Below, piece by piece: positions 24,084 to 31,585 of a stretch of DNA of 44,849 nucleotides. Where the stretch lies: the NCBI RefSeq assembly GCF_003429565.1, contig NZ_QUAK01000088.1, positions 1-44,849 of the forward strand, in the 5' to 3' direction. Below the pieces are notes generated by a model, which saw only the letters and a program-made list of their open reading frames with translations, was not told the origin of the DNA and made no database searches. The position numbers and the translations under genes were made by a program. Origin of the DNA: Streptomyces triticagri. Its GTDB lineage: Bacteria > Actinomycetota > Actinomycetes > Streptomycetales > Streptomycetaceae. Numbering within the stretch: the stretch's first letter is position 1; every line of letters starts with the position of its first letter.

Positions 24084-26071
24084 CCACCCGCCGACCGACC
24101 GGCGCGCGATCCGCCGCCGAACGAGCTGCCACCCGCCGGCTCACCACCGCACAGGCCCTGCTCACCTTCCTGACCCGCCAGTTCACCGAACGGGACGGCA
24201 TCCGGCAGCGTCTGATCGCCGCCACCTGGGGCATCTTCGGCCATGGGAACGTCGCGGGCATCGGCCAGGCCCTCCTCGAACCGGGCGTGTACGGCGCCCC
24301 CGGCACAGGTGGCGGTGGCGGTGGCGACCACACCATGCCGTACCACCAGGGCCGCAACGAGCAGGCCATGGTGCACGCCGCCGTCGGCTACGCCCGCCAG
24401 TCCGGCAGGCTCTCCGCCCACGCCGTCACCACCTCCATCGGCCCCGGCGCGACCAACCTCGTCACCGGCGCCGCCCTCGCCACCATCAACCGCCTCCCGG
24501 TGCTGCTGCTCCCCGGCGACATCTTCGCCACCCGCCCCGCCGACCCCGTACTCCAGCAGCTCGAAGTCCCGTACGCGGGCGACGTGTCGGTCAACGACTG
24601 TCTGCGCCCCGTCTCCCGCTACTTCGACCGGATCACCCGCCCCGAGGCCCTGATCCCGGCCGCGCTCGCCGCGATGCGGGTGCTCGCGGACCCGGCCGAG
24701 ACCGGCGCGGTCACCCTCGCGCTGCCGCAGGACGTGCAGGCGGAGGCGTACGACTGGCCCGAGGACTTCTTCGCCGAGCGGGTGTGGCGAGTGCCGCGCC
24801 AGGGACCCGAACAGCGTGACGTGCACGAGGCGTCGGCCCTGATCCGGTCCGCCGAACGCCCCCTGATCATCGCCGGCGGCGGCGTGCACCACAGCGCCGC
24901 CGAGCCCGCCCTGCGCGCGCTCGCCGACTCGACCGGCATCCCGGTCGCCTCCACCCAGGCCGGCAAGGGCAGCCTCGACCACGACCATCCCTCGGACGTC
25001 GGCGGCATCGGCTCCACCGGCACCGCGACCGCCAACCAACTCGCCCGCACCGCCGACCTGATCCTCGGCGTCGGCACCCGCTACACGGACTTCACGACGG
25101 CCTCCGGCACCCTCTTCCAGAACCCGGACGTCCGCTTCGTCAACCTCAACGTCACCGGCTTCGACAGCCACAAGATGGGTGCGGTGTCCCTGGTGGGTGA
25201 TGCGCGGACCGGACTCCAGTGGCTGCACGGCGAGTTGCGCGAGCGCGTGCTGGACGGCGAACGCACCCCCGCCCACCACGTCTCCGAGGCCTACGAGCAG
25301 GAGTACCGGCGCGTCAAGACCGACTGGGAGCAGCAGGTCACCCGCGCCTTCACCGCACCCGACGAGCACGCACGCCCCACCCAGATCCAGGTCGTCGGCG
25401 CCCTGGACGCCCTCTTCACCGCCGACGACGTACTGATCAACGCGGCCGGCTCGCTCCCCGGCGACCTGCACAAACTGTGGCGCGCCCGCGACCCTCGGCA
25501 GTACCACGTCGAGTACGGCTACTCCTGCATGGGCTACGAGATCCCCGCGGCGATCGGTGTCCAACTCGCCGCCCCCGAGCGGAAGGTGTGGGCGGTCGTC
25601 GGGGACGGCACGTATCTGATGATGCCCACGGAGATCGTCACGGCCGTCCAGGAGGGCCTCCCGATCAAGGTCGTCGTCCTGCAGAACCACGGCTACGCCT
25701 CCATCGGCGGCCTCTCGGGGACGGTCGGCGCCGAGGGCTTCGGCACGGCGTACCGTCACCGCGCCGCGGACGGCACGTACACCGGCGCCCCGCTGCCCGT
25801 CGACCTCGCCGCGAACGCCGCCTCCCTCGGCATGCGCGTCCTCACCGCCGACACGGTGCGTGGTCTCGACAAGGTCCTGCGTGAGGCGCGAGCCTCGGAC
25901 GTACCCACATGTGTCTATGTGGAGACCGAAACGGCAGACACAGTGTCGGGCGTGCCCTCGGGTCAGGCGTGGTGGGATGTGCCCGTGGCCGAGACCGCGA
26001 CCCGCCCGTCCGCGATCTCGGCCCGTGAGGAGTACGAACGGCAGGTGGCCGCCCGACGCCGCCATCTCTGA
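24080..26071 (+). CDS. iolD: 3D-(3,5/4)-trihydroxycyclohexane-1,2-dione acylhydrolase (ThDP-dependent)
   Basis: 663 residues from the ATG at 24080, preceded by GGAGG and overlapping the iolB stop (ATGA). It has the thiamine diphosphate enzyme fold: an N-terminal Pyr domain with the activating Glu in HQGRNEQAMVHAAVGYARQ, a central domain, and the C-terminal PP domain with the metal-binding motif GDGTYLMMPTEIVTAVQEGLPIKVVVLQNHG. It opens the cyclohexanedione ring to 5-deoxy-D-glucuronate. A long reading frame on the opposite strand (24062-26839) is a codon-bias shadow. Confidence 0.95.
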   Translation: MTTRRPTGARSAAERAATRRLTTAQALLTFLTRQFTERDGIRQRLIAATWGIFGHGNVAGIGQALLEPGVYGAPGTGGGGGGDHTMPYHQGRNEQAMVHAAVGYARQSGRLSAHAVTTSIGPGATNLVTGAALATINRLPVLLLPGDIFATRPADPVLQQLEVPYAGDVSVNDCLRPVSRYFDRITRPEALIPAALAAMRVLADPAETGAVTLALPQDVQAEAYDWPEDFFAERVWRVPRQGPEQRDVHEASALIRSAERPLIIAGGGVHHSAAEPALRALADSTGIPVASTQAGKGSLDHDHPSDVGGIGSTGTATANQLARTADLILGVGTRYTDFTTASGTLFQNPDVRFVNLNVTGFDSHKMGAVSLVGDARTGLQWLHGELRERVLDGERTPAHHVSEAYEQEYRRVKTDWEQQVTRAFTAPDEHARPTQIQVVGALDALFTADDVLINAAGSLPGDLHKLWRARDPRQYHVEYGYSCMGYEIPAAIGVQLAAPERKVWAVVGDGTYLMMPTEIVTAVQEGLPIKVVVLQNHGYASIGGLSGTVGAEGFGTAYRHRAADGTYTGAPLPVDLAANAASLGMRVLTADTVRGLDKVLREARASDVPTCVYVETETADTVSGVPSGQAWWDVPVAETATRPSAISAREEYERQVAARRRHL

Positions 26072-26073
26072 CC

Positions 26074-26142
26074 GAGCTGCCGCACACGCTCGACGAGCTG
26101 CTGCACGGGCTCGACGAGCTGCCGCCATCTGTGAAGGAGCTG
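26074..26142. repeat. 21-bp tandem repeat between iolD and mmsA
   Basis: Units at 26074-26094, 26095-26115 and 26116-26136, plus a six-base start of a fourth, all begin GAGCTG and share GAGCTGCYGCAC..GCTCGAC; the third is degenerate after GCCGCC. Read in that frame they encode a heptad-like E-L-P-H-T-L-D / E-L-L-H-G-L-D pattern that remains open to a stop overlapping the mmsA ATG, but no normal start codon precedes it. Confidence 0.7.
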
Positions 26143-26147
26143 TCGAC

Positions 26148-27659
26148 ATGACCGGCACGACGAAGACCGTCCACCACTGGATCGGCGGCAAGTCCGTCGA
26201 GGGCACCTCGGGCAACCAGGGCCCGGTCACCGACCCGGCGACCGGCGAGGTCACCACCCGGGTCGCCTTCGCCTCGGTCGACGAGGTCGACGCGGCCGTC
26301 GCCGCCGCCAAGGACGCGTATGCGAGCTGGGGTCTGTCCTCGCTGTCGAAGCGTACGGCGGTGCTGTTCAAGTTCCGTGCGCTGCTCGACGCGCATCGCG
26401 ACGAGATCGCCGAGCTGATCACCGCCGAGCACGGCAAGGTCCACTCGGACGCGCTCGGCGAGGTCGCCCGCGGACTGGAGATCGTGGACCTGGCCTGCGG
26501 GATCACCGTCCAGCTCAAGGGCGAGCTGTCGACCGAGGTGGCCTCCCGCGTCGACGTGTCGTCGATCCGGCAGCCGCTGGGTGTGGTCGCCGGCATCACG
26601 CCGTTCAACTTCCCTGCCATGGTGCCGATGTGGATGTTCCCGATCGCCATCGCCTGCGGCAACACCTTTGTGCTCAAGCCCTCCGAGAAGGACCCGTCCG
26701 CTTCTCTGAAGCTGGCCGAACTCCTCGCCGAGGCGGGCCTCCCGGACGGCGTCTTCAATGTCGTGCACGGTGACAAGGTCGCCGTCGACCGCCTCCTGGA
26801 GCACCCGGACGTCGCGGCGGTCTCCTTCGTCGGCTCCACCCCGATCGCCCGCTACATCCACACCACCGCCTCCGCCAACGGCAAGCGCGTGCAGGCGCTC
26901 GGTGGCGCCAAGAACCACATGCTCGTGCTGCCCGACGCCGACCTGGACGCCGCCGCCGACGCCGCGGTCTCGGCGGCCTACGGCTCGGCGGGCGAGCGCT
27001 GCATGGCGATCTCCGCGGTGGTCGCGGTCGGTGCGGTCGGCGACGAACTCGTCGCGAAGATCAAGGACCGCGCCGAGAAGATCAAGATCGGTCCGGGTAA
27101 CGACCCGTCCTCCGAGATGGGCCCGCTGATCACCGCCGCGCACCGCGACAAGGTCGCCTCGTACGTCCACGGCGCCGCGGCCGACGGCTGCGAGGTCGTC
27201 CTCGACGGCACCGGCCACACCGTCGAGGGCTTCGACGGCGGCCACTGGATCGGCCTCTCCCTCCTCGACCACGTCCCCACCAGCGCCCAGGCCTACCGGG
27301 ACGAGATCTTCGGCCCGGTCCTCTCCGTCCTGCGCGTGGACACGTACGAGGAGGGCGTGGCCCTGATCAACGCCTCGCCGTTCGGCAACGGCACCGCGAT
27401 CTTCACCCGCGACGGTGGCGCGGCCCGCCGCTTCCAGCTGGAGGTCGAGGCCGGCATGGTCGGCGTCAACGTCCCGATCCCGGTCCCCGTCGGCTACCAC
27501 AGCTTCGGCGGCTGGAAGGACTCCCTCTTCGGCGACCACCACATCTACGGCAACGACGGCACGCACTTCTACACCCGCGGCAAGGTCGTCACCACCCGCT
27601 GGCCTGACCCCTCCGACACCCCCGCCGGCGTCGACCTGGGCTTCCCGCGCAACCACTGA
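26148..27659 (+). CDS. mmsA: CoA-acylating methylmalonate-semialdehyde dehydrogenase
   Basis: 503 residues of the aldehyde dehydrogenase superfamily, MmsA/IolA branch, which oxidises malonic or methylmalonic semialdehyde with NAD and CoA to acetyl- or propionyl-CoA. The branch signatures are QPLGVVAGITPFNFPAMVPMWMFP and the catalytic C285 in AYGSAGERCMAIS; the end shows PVPVGYHSFGGWKDSLFGDHHIYG. GAAGGAG precedes the ATG. As last gene of the inositol block it would convert the malonic semialdehyde from the aldolase; it can also serve valine and thymine breakdown. Confidence 0.95.
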   Translation: MTGTTKTVHHWIGGKSVEGTSGNQGPVTDPATGEVTTRVAFASVDEVDAAVAAAKDAYASWGLSSLSKRTAVLFKFRALLDAHRDEIAELITAEHGKVHSDALGEVARGLEIVDLACGITVQLKGELSTEVASRVDVSSIRQPLGVVAGITPFNFPAMVPMWMFPIAIACGNTFVLKPSEKDPSASLKLAELLAEAGLPDGVFNVVHGDKVAVDRLLEHPDVAAVSFVGSTPIARYIHTTASANGKRVQALGGAKNHMLVLPDADLDAAADAAVSAAYGSAGERCMAISAVVAVGAVGDELVAKIKDRAEKIKIGPGNDPSSEMGPLITAAHRDKVASYVHGAAADGCEVVLDGTGHTVEGFDGGHWIGLSLLDHVPTSAQAYRDEIFGPVLSVLRVDTYEEGVALINASPFGNGTAIFTRDGGAARRFQLEVEAGMVGVNVPIPVPVGYHSFGGWKDSLFGDHHIYGNDGTHFYTRGKVVTTRWPDPSDTPAGVDLGFPRNH

Positions 27660-27681
27660 CGCCTGGCCTGTCCGTCCTGCC

Positions 27682-27712
27682 CCCCGTCTCGCTCACTCTC
27701 CGGGAGGCGGGG
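27682..27712 (+). terminator. Hairpin terminator after mmsA
   Basis: CCCCGTCTC (27682-27690) pairs with GAGGCGGGG (27704-27712) with one G-U pair and a 13-base loop, 23 bases after the stop codon. It overlaps the 3' end of the broken toxin gene on the other strand. Confidence 0.65.
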
Positions 27713-27963
27713 CGGCCCGTGCGTGGATACGGGCCGTGCCCAGTGTGTAGGGCTCGATGGGGAAAGTCGTCGAGAATGCCCTCGACGAAAACACGACGCC
27801 GCTCCGCGTGGGCCGGGGTGGCGAGTCGGACGCCCACGAGGAGCTCAGAGGCGGTCACCGCGGAGATTGCTGCGTCGTCATCATCGGCGAGCACGTCGTC
27901 CCACTGCAGACGTCCGCGGTCCACGGCCGCGATCACTCCGGTGTCGAGGATCAGTCGTCCCAT
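27693..27963 (-). pseudogene. VapC-type PIN-domain toxin, frameshifted and truncated
   Basis: The first 66 or so residues are a good PIN domain start: MGRLILDTGVIAAVDRG with the first catalytic Asp, then SAVTASELLVGV with the conserved Glu, and RRRVFVEGILDDF. At about 27763-27765 one extra base breaks the frame; the expected continuation PIEPYTLGTARIHAR is present in the next frame, which then stops at 27693. The last third of the domain, with the remaining acidic residues, is missing. The RNase toxin is therefore almost certainly inactive. Its start overlaps the end of the antitoxin gene by 13 bases. Confidence 0.8.
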
Positions 27964-28157
27964 GCGTCACGGTCCTCGGTCAGCAATTCCCGGGCTGCGC
28001 GGACGTCGGCATACCAGTCGTCCGTGTTGGCGGCGCGGGGGAGGCGCCGCAGGGACTCCTTCAGCGGTTCTGGGGTGACATCGTGCGCGGTCAACTGGAC
28101 GAGTTCTGGAGTGGATTCGAGAGCCATGCGGGGCAGCGTGCCAAAGGGGTCTGACAT
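27951..28157 (-). CDS. VapB-like antitoxin
   Basis: 68 residues from the ATG at 28157: MSDPFGTLPRMALESTPELV, then a C-terminal toxin-binding region DDWYADVRAARELLTEDRDAWDD. No clear DNA-binding ribbon is visible in the short N-terminus, so the family assignment rests on size, the tail and the overlap with the PIN gene (the end GGGACGACTGA is also the toxin start region). It remains intact although the toxin is broken. Confidence 0.6.
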   Translation of the reverse strand: MSDPFGTLPRMALESTPELVQLTAHDVTPEPLKESLRRLPRAANTDDWYADVRAARELLTEDRDAWDD

Positions 28158-28189
28158 CCCGCGCCGGGCGTGTGGAGGGACCGTCCGGG

Positions 28190-28579
28190 TCACCTTGTGT
28201 GTTGGACGACTTGGATGAGGTGGCCGTCGGGGTCCTCGGCCCAGGCGATCAGTAGATCGCTCAACCATGGTTCAGGGGCCTTGACCGGTGTGGCGCCCAG
28301 TTCGAGCAGACGGGCATAGGCCTGTGACGTGTCGTCGGTCCACAGGATCACCGCTGCGCGTTGGCCGGCGACGATCGGGGCCAGGCCGTGATCGTCGCGT
28401 GTCGATGTCTCGCCGGCGAATCCGATGCGGTAGCCGTCGAGAGTCAGGTCGACGTGAATGGGCACGCCCTCGGCCGGAGTTCGAAAGACCTCGATGAAGC
28501 CGATGTCCTTGTAGAAGTCCGCAGTCCGCTCCACGTCCTGGCTGAACAGCACGATCTGGGGATTCTTGAAGGTCGCCAT
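28190..28579 (-). CDS. VOC family protein (glyoxalase-like)
   Basis: 129 residues with the two-module beta-alpha-beta-beta-beta fold of the vicinal oxygen chelate superfamily: NPQIVLFSQDVERTADFYKDIGFIEVF at the start and LIAWAEDPDGHLIQVVQH at the end. Metal-ligand positions are only partly preserved (the usual first His is Q), so it may be a binding protein or a resistance-type protein and not a glyoxalase. It follows another VOC gene by five bases on the same strand, so they form one transcript. Confidence 0.85.
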   Translation of the reverse strand: MATFKNPQIVLFSQDVERTADFYKDIGFIEVFRTPAEGVPIHVDLTLDGYRIGFAGETSTRDDHGLAPIVAGQRAAVILWTDDTSQAYARLLELGATPVKAPEPWLSDLLIAWAEDPDGHLIQVVQHTR

Positions 28580-28584
28580 GACGG

Positions 28585-28980
28585 TCAGGACTGAATGACC
28601 TGGGCGATTTCCCAGGTGTTGCCGGAGGGGTCGCTGAAGGCGGCGGTGCGGCGGCCCCAGGGGCGGTCGATCGGGCCGTTGAGGAGAGTTACACCGTGCC
28701 GTTCGAGGTCGGCGCAGGTGGCGTTTGCGTCCGGGACTTCGATGGTCAGGAGGGCGCGGGGGCCGGTGTCGGGGGCACCGACGGGGGAAGGGGTGATGAG
28801 TTCGGGGGCGTTGGCTGCGGTGAGGATGTTGATCATGAGGTTGTCGAGCTTGACGACGGCGGAGTCTTCGTTCTCGTAGACCACTTCGAGGCCGAAGATG
28901 TCGGTGTAGAAGGCCTTGGTGGCGGCCAGGTCCTCGGCGAAGAGGGTGATGACGTCGAGCTTGTTCAGGCCTTTGATCAT
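28585..28980 (-). CDS. VOC family protein (glyoxalase-like)
   Basis: 131 residues: KLDVITLFAEDLAATKAFYTDIFGLEVVYENEDSAVVKLDNLMINIL and a C-terminal module GRRTAAFSDPSGNTWEIAQ with the usual acidic metal ligand (E in WEIAQ). GAGGAAG is six bases before the ATG. It is first in a two-gene VOC unit; tandem VOC genes of this kind are common in Streptomyces and their substrates mostly unknown. Confidence 0.88.
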   Translation of the reverse strand: MIKGLNKLDVITLFAEDLAATKAFYTDIFGLEVVYENEDSAVVKLDNLMINILTAANAPELITPSPVGAPDTGPRALLTIEVPDANATCADLERHGVTLLNGPIDRPWGRRTAAFSDPSGNTWEIAQVIQS

Positions 28981-29133
28981 GGCGGTCTTCCTCGTTCTGT
29001 TTCTGGCGGCGAGGTACGGGACTCGGGTCTTGGGGCGTGAGGTCCGAGGGTCGAGCGGCCTTTGTGGGGAAGGGGTGGGAGTTTTTCCCGCCCTCCCTGC
29101 CCGCGATCCTGGAGATGCTTACCACTTCAACTA

Positions 29134-29148
29134 CCTTGCCGGGCAAGG
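29134..29148. promoter_or_regulatory. Palindrome CCTTGCC-G-GGCAAGG, probable operator
   Basis: Two perfect 7-base arms around one base, extended by TA on each side with partial symmetry (CTACCTTGCC...GGCAAGGGATA). It sits in the region shared by the VOC pair and the winged-helix gene, in AT-rich surroundings typical of promoters. Which regulator binds is not evident; no adjacent regulator gene of a family I can match to this site is present. Confidence 0.6.
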
Positions 29149-29194
29149 GATATGACATTTCGTGATCAGGTCGCGATGGTGTGGCAGATGTGTG

Positions 29195-29250
29195 TAGCGT
29201 TTGCCAAAAGAAACGACCCCCGCCAGGTGCTACCAACACCTCCGGGGGTC
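29195..29250 (+). promoter_or_regulatory. Promoter -10 and structured 5' leader of the winged-helix gene
   Basis: TAGCGT at 29195-29200 fits a -10 box, so the transcript would begin near 29207 and start with a stem-loop: GACCCCCG (29215-29222) pairs with CGGGGGTC (29243-29250), and AGGTG (29225-29229) with CACCT (29237-29241), around the loop CTACCAA, 13 base pairs in all. The start codon follows 35 bases later. Without a T tract it is more likely a leader structure or attenuator than a simple terminator. Confidence 0.6.
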
Positions 29251-29285
29251 TGACCAGCGAGATCCAAGGATTAGGAACGATCCCA

Positions 29286-29963
29286 ATGGCTGCCGCCAAG
29301 CTTATCTTTGTTGCGCCCTCCTCCGCCCACCCCATGGCCGCATCCGGCTTCGGGAAGCAGAGCGTGCCTGGTCAGGGGCCGCGTCGCGCGACTGACTTCG
29401 AGGGGCTCAGCCCGGTCGCGGGGGCCGTTGCCGCGTACGTAGACCGATTGCCCGAGGGCGCCGACATCTCGATCAAGGGACTTGCTGCCCAACTGCCGCG
29501 CGGGCAGGCCGCGATCGGTACGGCGTTGCGGGACCTGGCGCGGGTCGGGCATCTGCGGCGCGTGCGGGAGTGGGTCGTCGCGGACGGGGCCAGCCGGTGG
29601 GTGACGCGTACGCACTTCTCGCGTACGGCTCACGGTGACGGCTGGTGGGCCGCGTATGTCGAGGGCCAGGACATGGACCTGTGGGTGGATGAAGGTGCCG
29701 GGCCGCCCGGGGGCGCGTCCGAGCCGCAATCCGGCGTGGCTGCCCCCGAAAGCGGTCGCCGCGAGGCCTACTCGCTGCTGGCCGAACTCGGCCTGGCCGA
29801 CGCCCGGATGAGCCTCTCCGCGGCCGACTGCACCGCACTCGCACCCCTCGTCGAGGAGTGGCTGCGGCGTGGCGCGACGCGCGAACGGTTCGTGCAGGCG
29901 CTGACCTCCGGCCTGCCGCCCGAGGTCCACTCCCCCCCCGGCGCATGGCCGAGGTCCGCCTGA
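29286..29963 (+). CDS. Winged helix-turn-helix protein, probable regulator
   Basis: 225 residues from the ATG at 29286 (AGGA about nine bases ahead). A variable N-terminus is followed by a winged-helix region, LPEGADISIKGLAAQLPRGQAAIGTALRDLARVGHLRRVREWV (about 54-97), like MarR/replication-initiator wings, and a second helical domain near the C-terminus (SLLAELGLADARMSLSAADCTALAPLVEEWLRRG). The open frame extends upstream to 29181, but this would cover the leader hairpin and is unlikely. The stop overlaps the next small gene by 19 bases. Confidence 0.75.
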   Translation: MAAAKLIFVAPSSAHPMAASGFGKQSVPGQGPRRATDFEGLSPVAGAVAAYVDRLPEGADISIKGLAAQLPRGQAAIGTALRDLARVGHLRRVREWVVADGASRWVTRTHFSRTAHGDGWWAAYVEGQDMDLWVDEGAGPPGGASEPQSGVAAPESGRREAYSLLAELGLADARMSLSAADCTALAPLVEEWLRRGATRERFVQALTSGLPPEVHSPPGAWPRSA

Positions 29964-30196
29964 CGGAGAAGCTGCCGCCCGTCCTTCCGCCGCGGCGACC
30001 CGTCGTACGCACGCTGGAGTGCATCACCTGCCGCGCGCCGGGGCGGCCGGAGGCGCTTCCCGGCGGTGAATGCGCCGAGTGCCGCGGCGGCGAGCGGCGT
30101 CCGGCTCAACTGCCCACGTCCTTGCGGCCCGAGGCGGTCAGGCGGTACGCCGACGAAGCCCGCCGCGCCGCGAAGTCACCGGCACTCAGTCCCTGA
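29945..30196 (+). CDS. Small zinc-ribbon protein
   Basis: 83 residues whose centre carries two Cys pairs, ECITC and ECAEC (C-x2-C ... C-x2-C), as in small zinc ribbons, with basic ends. The ATG lies 19 bases inside the end of the winged-helix gene, so it is probably co-translated with it and may assist it in binding nucleic acid. There is no close family I can name. The 3' end overlaps the convergent ATPase gene by 11 bases. Confidence 0.6.
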   Translation: MAEVRLTEKLPPVLPPRRPVVRTLECITCRAPGRPEALPGGECAECRGGERRPAQLPTSLRPEAVRRYADEARRAAKSPALSP

Positions 30197-30620
30197 GCGG
30201 GCTGCCCGGCACCCGCGCCCGCACCGTCTTCCCGGCGTGCGGCCGCAGGAACCACTCGACTCCGCTGCTCAGCGTTCGCACGATGCCGAGGCCGCGGCCG
30301 CACTCCGGCGCTGCAGCGCCGGTCGGACCGAGGCCGGCGACCGGGTCGGAGACGTCGACGAGGAGGGTGCCGTCCTCCAGTACGGCGAGGCGGAGGACCA
30401 GTACGCGTCCGGGGCGCGCGGCATGCCGTACGGCGTTGGTGACCAGTTCCGACACGATGAGGACGGCGTCCTCCACGTCACCGGACCAGCGCCAGACGGT
30501 GAGCAGCAGCCGGGCCCGGGCCCGGGCCTCGCGCACGGAGGTGCCGCGCGGCGCGTAGCCGCCGGACCATTCGGTGACCACGGTTGGGGCTGGGCCCTTT
30601 GTTCGGTTCGCCATTGCCAT
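30186..30620 (-). CDS. ATP-binding protein of the anti-sigma factor (HATPase_c_2) type
   Basis: 144 residues of a GHKL ATPase like SpoIIAB/RsbW: helix N box SELVTNAVRHA, G1 box VDVSDPVAGL and G2-type GRGLGIVRTL. Such stand-alone kinases in Streptomyces can bind sigma factors or phosphorylate anti-anti-sigma proteins. GAGGA precedes the ATG at 30620 by nine bases (an ATG two codons on is possible). It is divergent from the XRE/DUF397 pair, an arrangement found repeatedly in this genus around whiJ/abaA-like loci. Confidence 0.9.
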   Translation of the reverse strand: MAMANRTKGPAPTVVTEWSGGYAPRGTSVREARARARLLLTVWRWSGDVEDAVLIVSELVTNAVRHAARPGRVLVLRLAVLEDGTLLVDVSDPVAGLGPTGAAAPECGRGLGIVRTLSSGVEWFLRPHAGKTVRARVPGSPLRD

Positions 30621-30739
30621 CGCCGGTACGTCCTCGCTCTTCGCTGAGTGTTGTTGTTCGTCACCCAGCGTGGCGGCCCCCGGGCTACGCTCGCCATGGG
30701 TTGCCGCCCAACATCCCCACTGTTGGAACGGAGTTGGCC

Positions 30740-31585
30740 ATGACCGAGCCCCGCAGTCTCGACCCGTCGGCGTCCCCGCGTGCGCTTCTCGGCGCGGAGT
30801 TGCGCCACCGCCGCGAGGCATCCGGGCACTCCCAGGGCTCCCTGGGGCAGCTGCTGTTCGTGAGCGGCTCGTTCATCGGCCAGCTCGAAGCCGGTACGCG
30901 CAGGCTTCTGCCGGACATCGCCGAGCGGCTCGACGACGCCCTCACGACTGGTGGCTTCTTCGTGCGCAACGTGCGGGCGTCCAGCAAGTCCAAGCACCCG
31001 AAGCACTTCGCCGAGGCGGCGGAGGCGGAGGCAGTGGCTACGGAGATCCGGGAGTACGACCCCCTGTTGATTCCCGGTCTGCTGCAGAGCGAGCGATACG
31101 CGCACGCGGTGTTCCGGGCTCATCGACCGACGGTCGGACGGGAGGAGATCGATGAGCTGGTCGCCGTGCGGACGGAGCGCGCGAAGTTGCTTGACGATCC
31201 AACAGGCCCGTTGTTGTGGGTGGTTCTCGATGAGGCGGCGTTACGTAGACCTGTCGGCGGGCCGACCGTGATGGCGGAGGCGCTGCGCCACGTGGCGGAC
31301 TTGGCGGGGCGGCCGCGGATCGTCGTCCAGGTGGTGCCGTTCGCTGCGCAAGGGCACTCGTGCATGGCAGGTGCGGTGCGGCTCATGTCCTTCGCGGACT
31401 CCCCGACTCTCGCCTATCTCCAAGGGTTCGGGATCGGCATCCTGGAGGATGATCCGGCGACGGTCGCCGGCCAACAGCTGGCCTACCAACTGCTGGGCGC
31501 CAGTGCGTTGTCACCACGTGAATCCCTGGCTCTGATCAACGCCGTGGCAGAGGATTACTCCCATGAAGCGAACCAACAGCCCTGA
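30740..31585 (+). CDS. XRE family regulator with DUF5753 domain
   Basis: 281 residues: N-terminal Cro/CI-type HTH (LGAELRHRREASGHSQGSLGQLLFVSGSFIGQLEAGTRR, about residues 15-55) and the C-terminal DUF5753 region (YDPLLIPGLLQSERYAHAVF ... EDDPATVAGQQLAYQLL). This is the WhiJ-like group that works with small DUF397 proteins. The ATG at 30740 follows GGAACGGAG. It overlaps the DUF397 gene by 23 bases, and its divergent neighbour is the anti-sigma-like ATPase. Confidence 0.93.
   Translation: MTEPRSLDPSASPRALLGAELRHRREASGHSQGSLGQLLFVSGSFIGQLEAGTRRLLPDIAERLDDALTTGGFFVRNVRASSKSKHPKHFAEAAEAEAVATEIREYDPLLIPGLLQSERYAHAVFRAHRPTVGREEIDELVAVRTERAKLLDDPTGPLLWVVLDEAALRRPVGGPTVMAEALRHVADLAGRPRIVVQVVPFAAQGHSCMAGAVRLMSFADSPTLAYLQGFGIGILEDDPATVAGQQLAYQLLGASALSPRESLALINAVAEDYSHEANQQP

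Larger units (their letters stand above)
28981..29285. other. Divergent intergenic region with a structured leader
   Basis: 305 bases between the VOC pair and the winged-helix gene. From left to right it holds a hairpin-forming GGGTGGGA/TCCCGCCC pair (29073-29093), the palindrome at 29134-29148, a -10-like TAGCGT (29195-29200) and the leader stem-loop at 29215-29250. It is distinctly AT-richer than the genes at each side. Confidence 0.6.

Noticed and set aside
24062..26839. 925-residue open frame opposite iolD and mmsA
   Set aside because: It is antisense to well-conserved enzymes, its composition is the Ala/Arg/Gly pattern expected from third-codon GC bias, and no domain is recognisable.
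29181..29285. Upstream extension of the winged-helix protein (MADVCSVCQKK...)
   Set aside because: It reads through the promoter box and leader hairpin and would begin before the probable transcript start. The CxxC is therefore not taken as a metal site.
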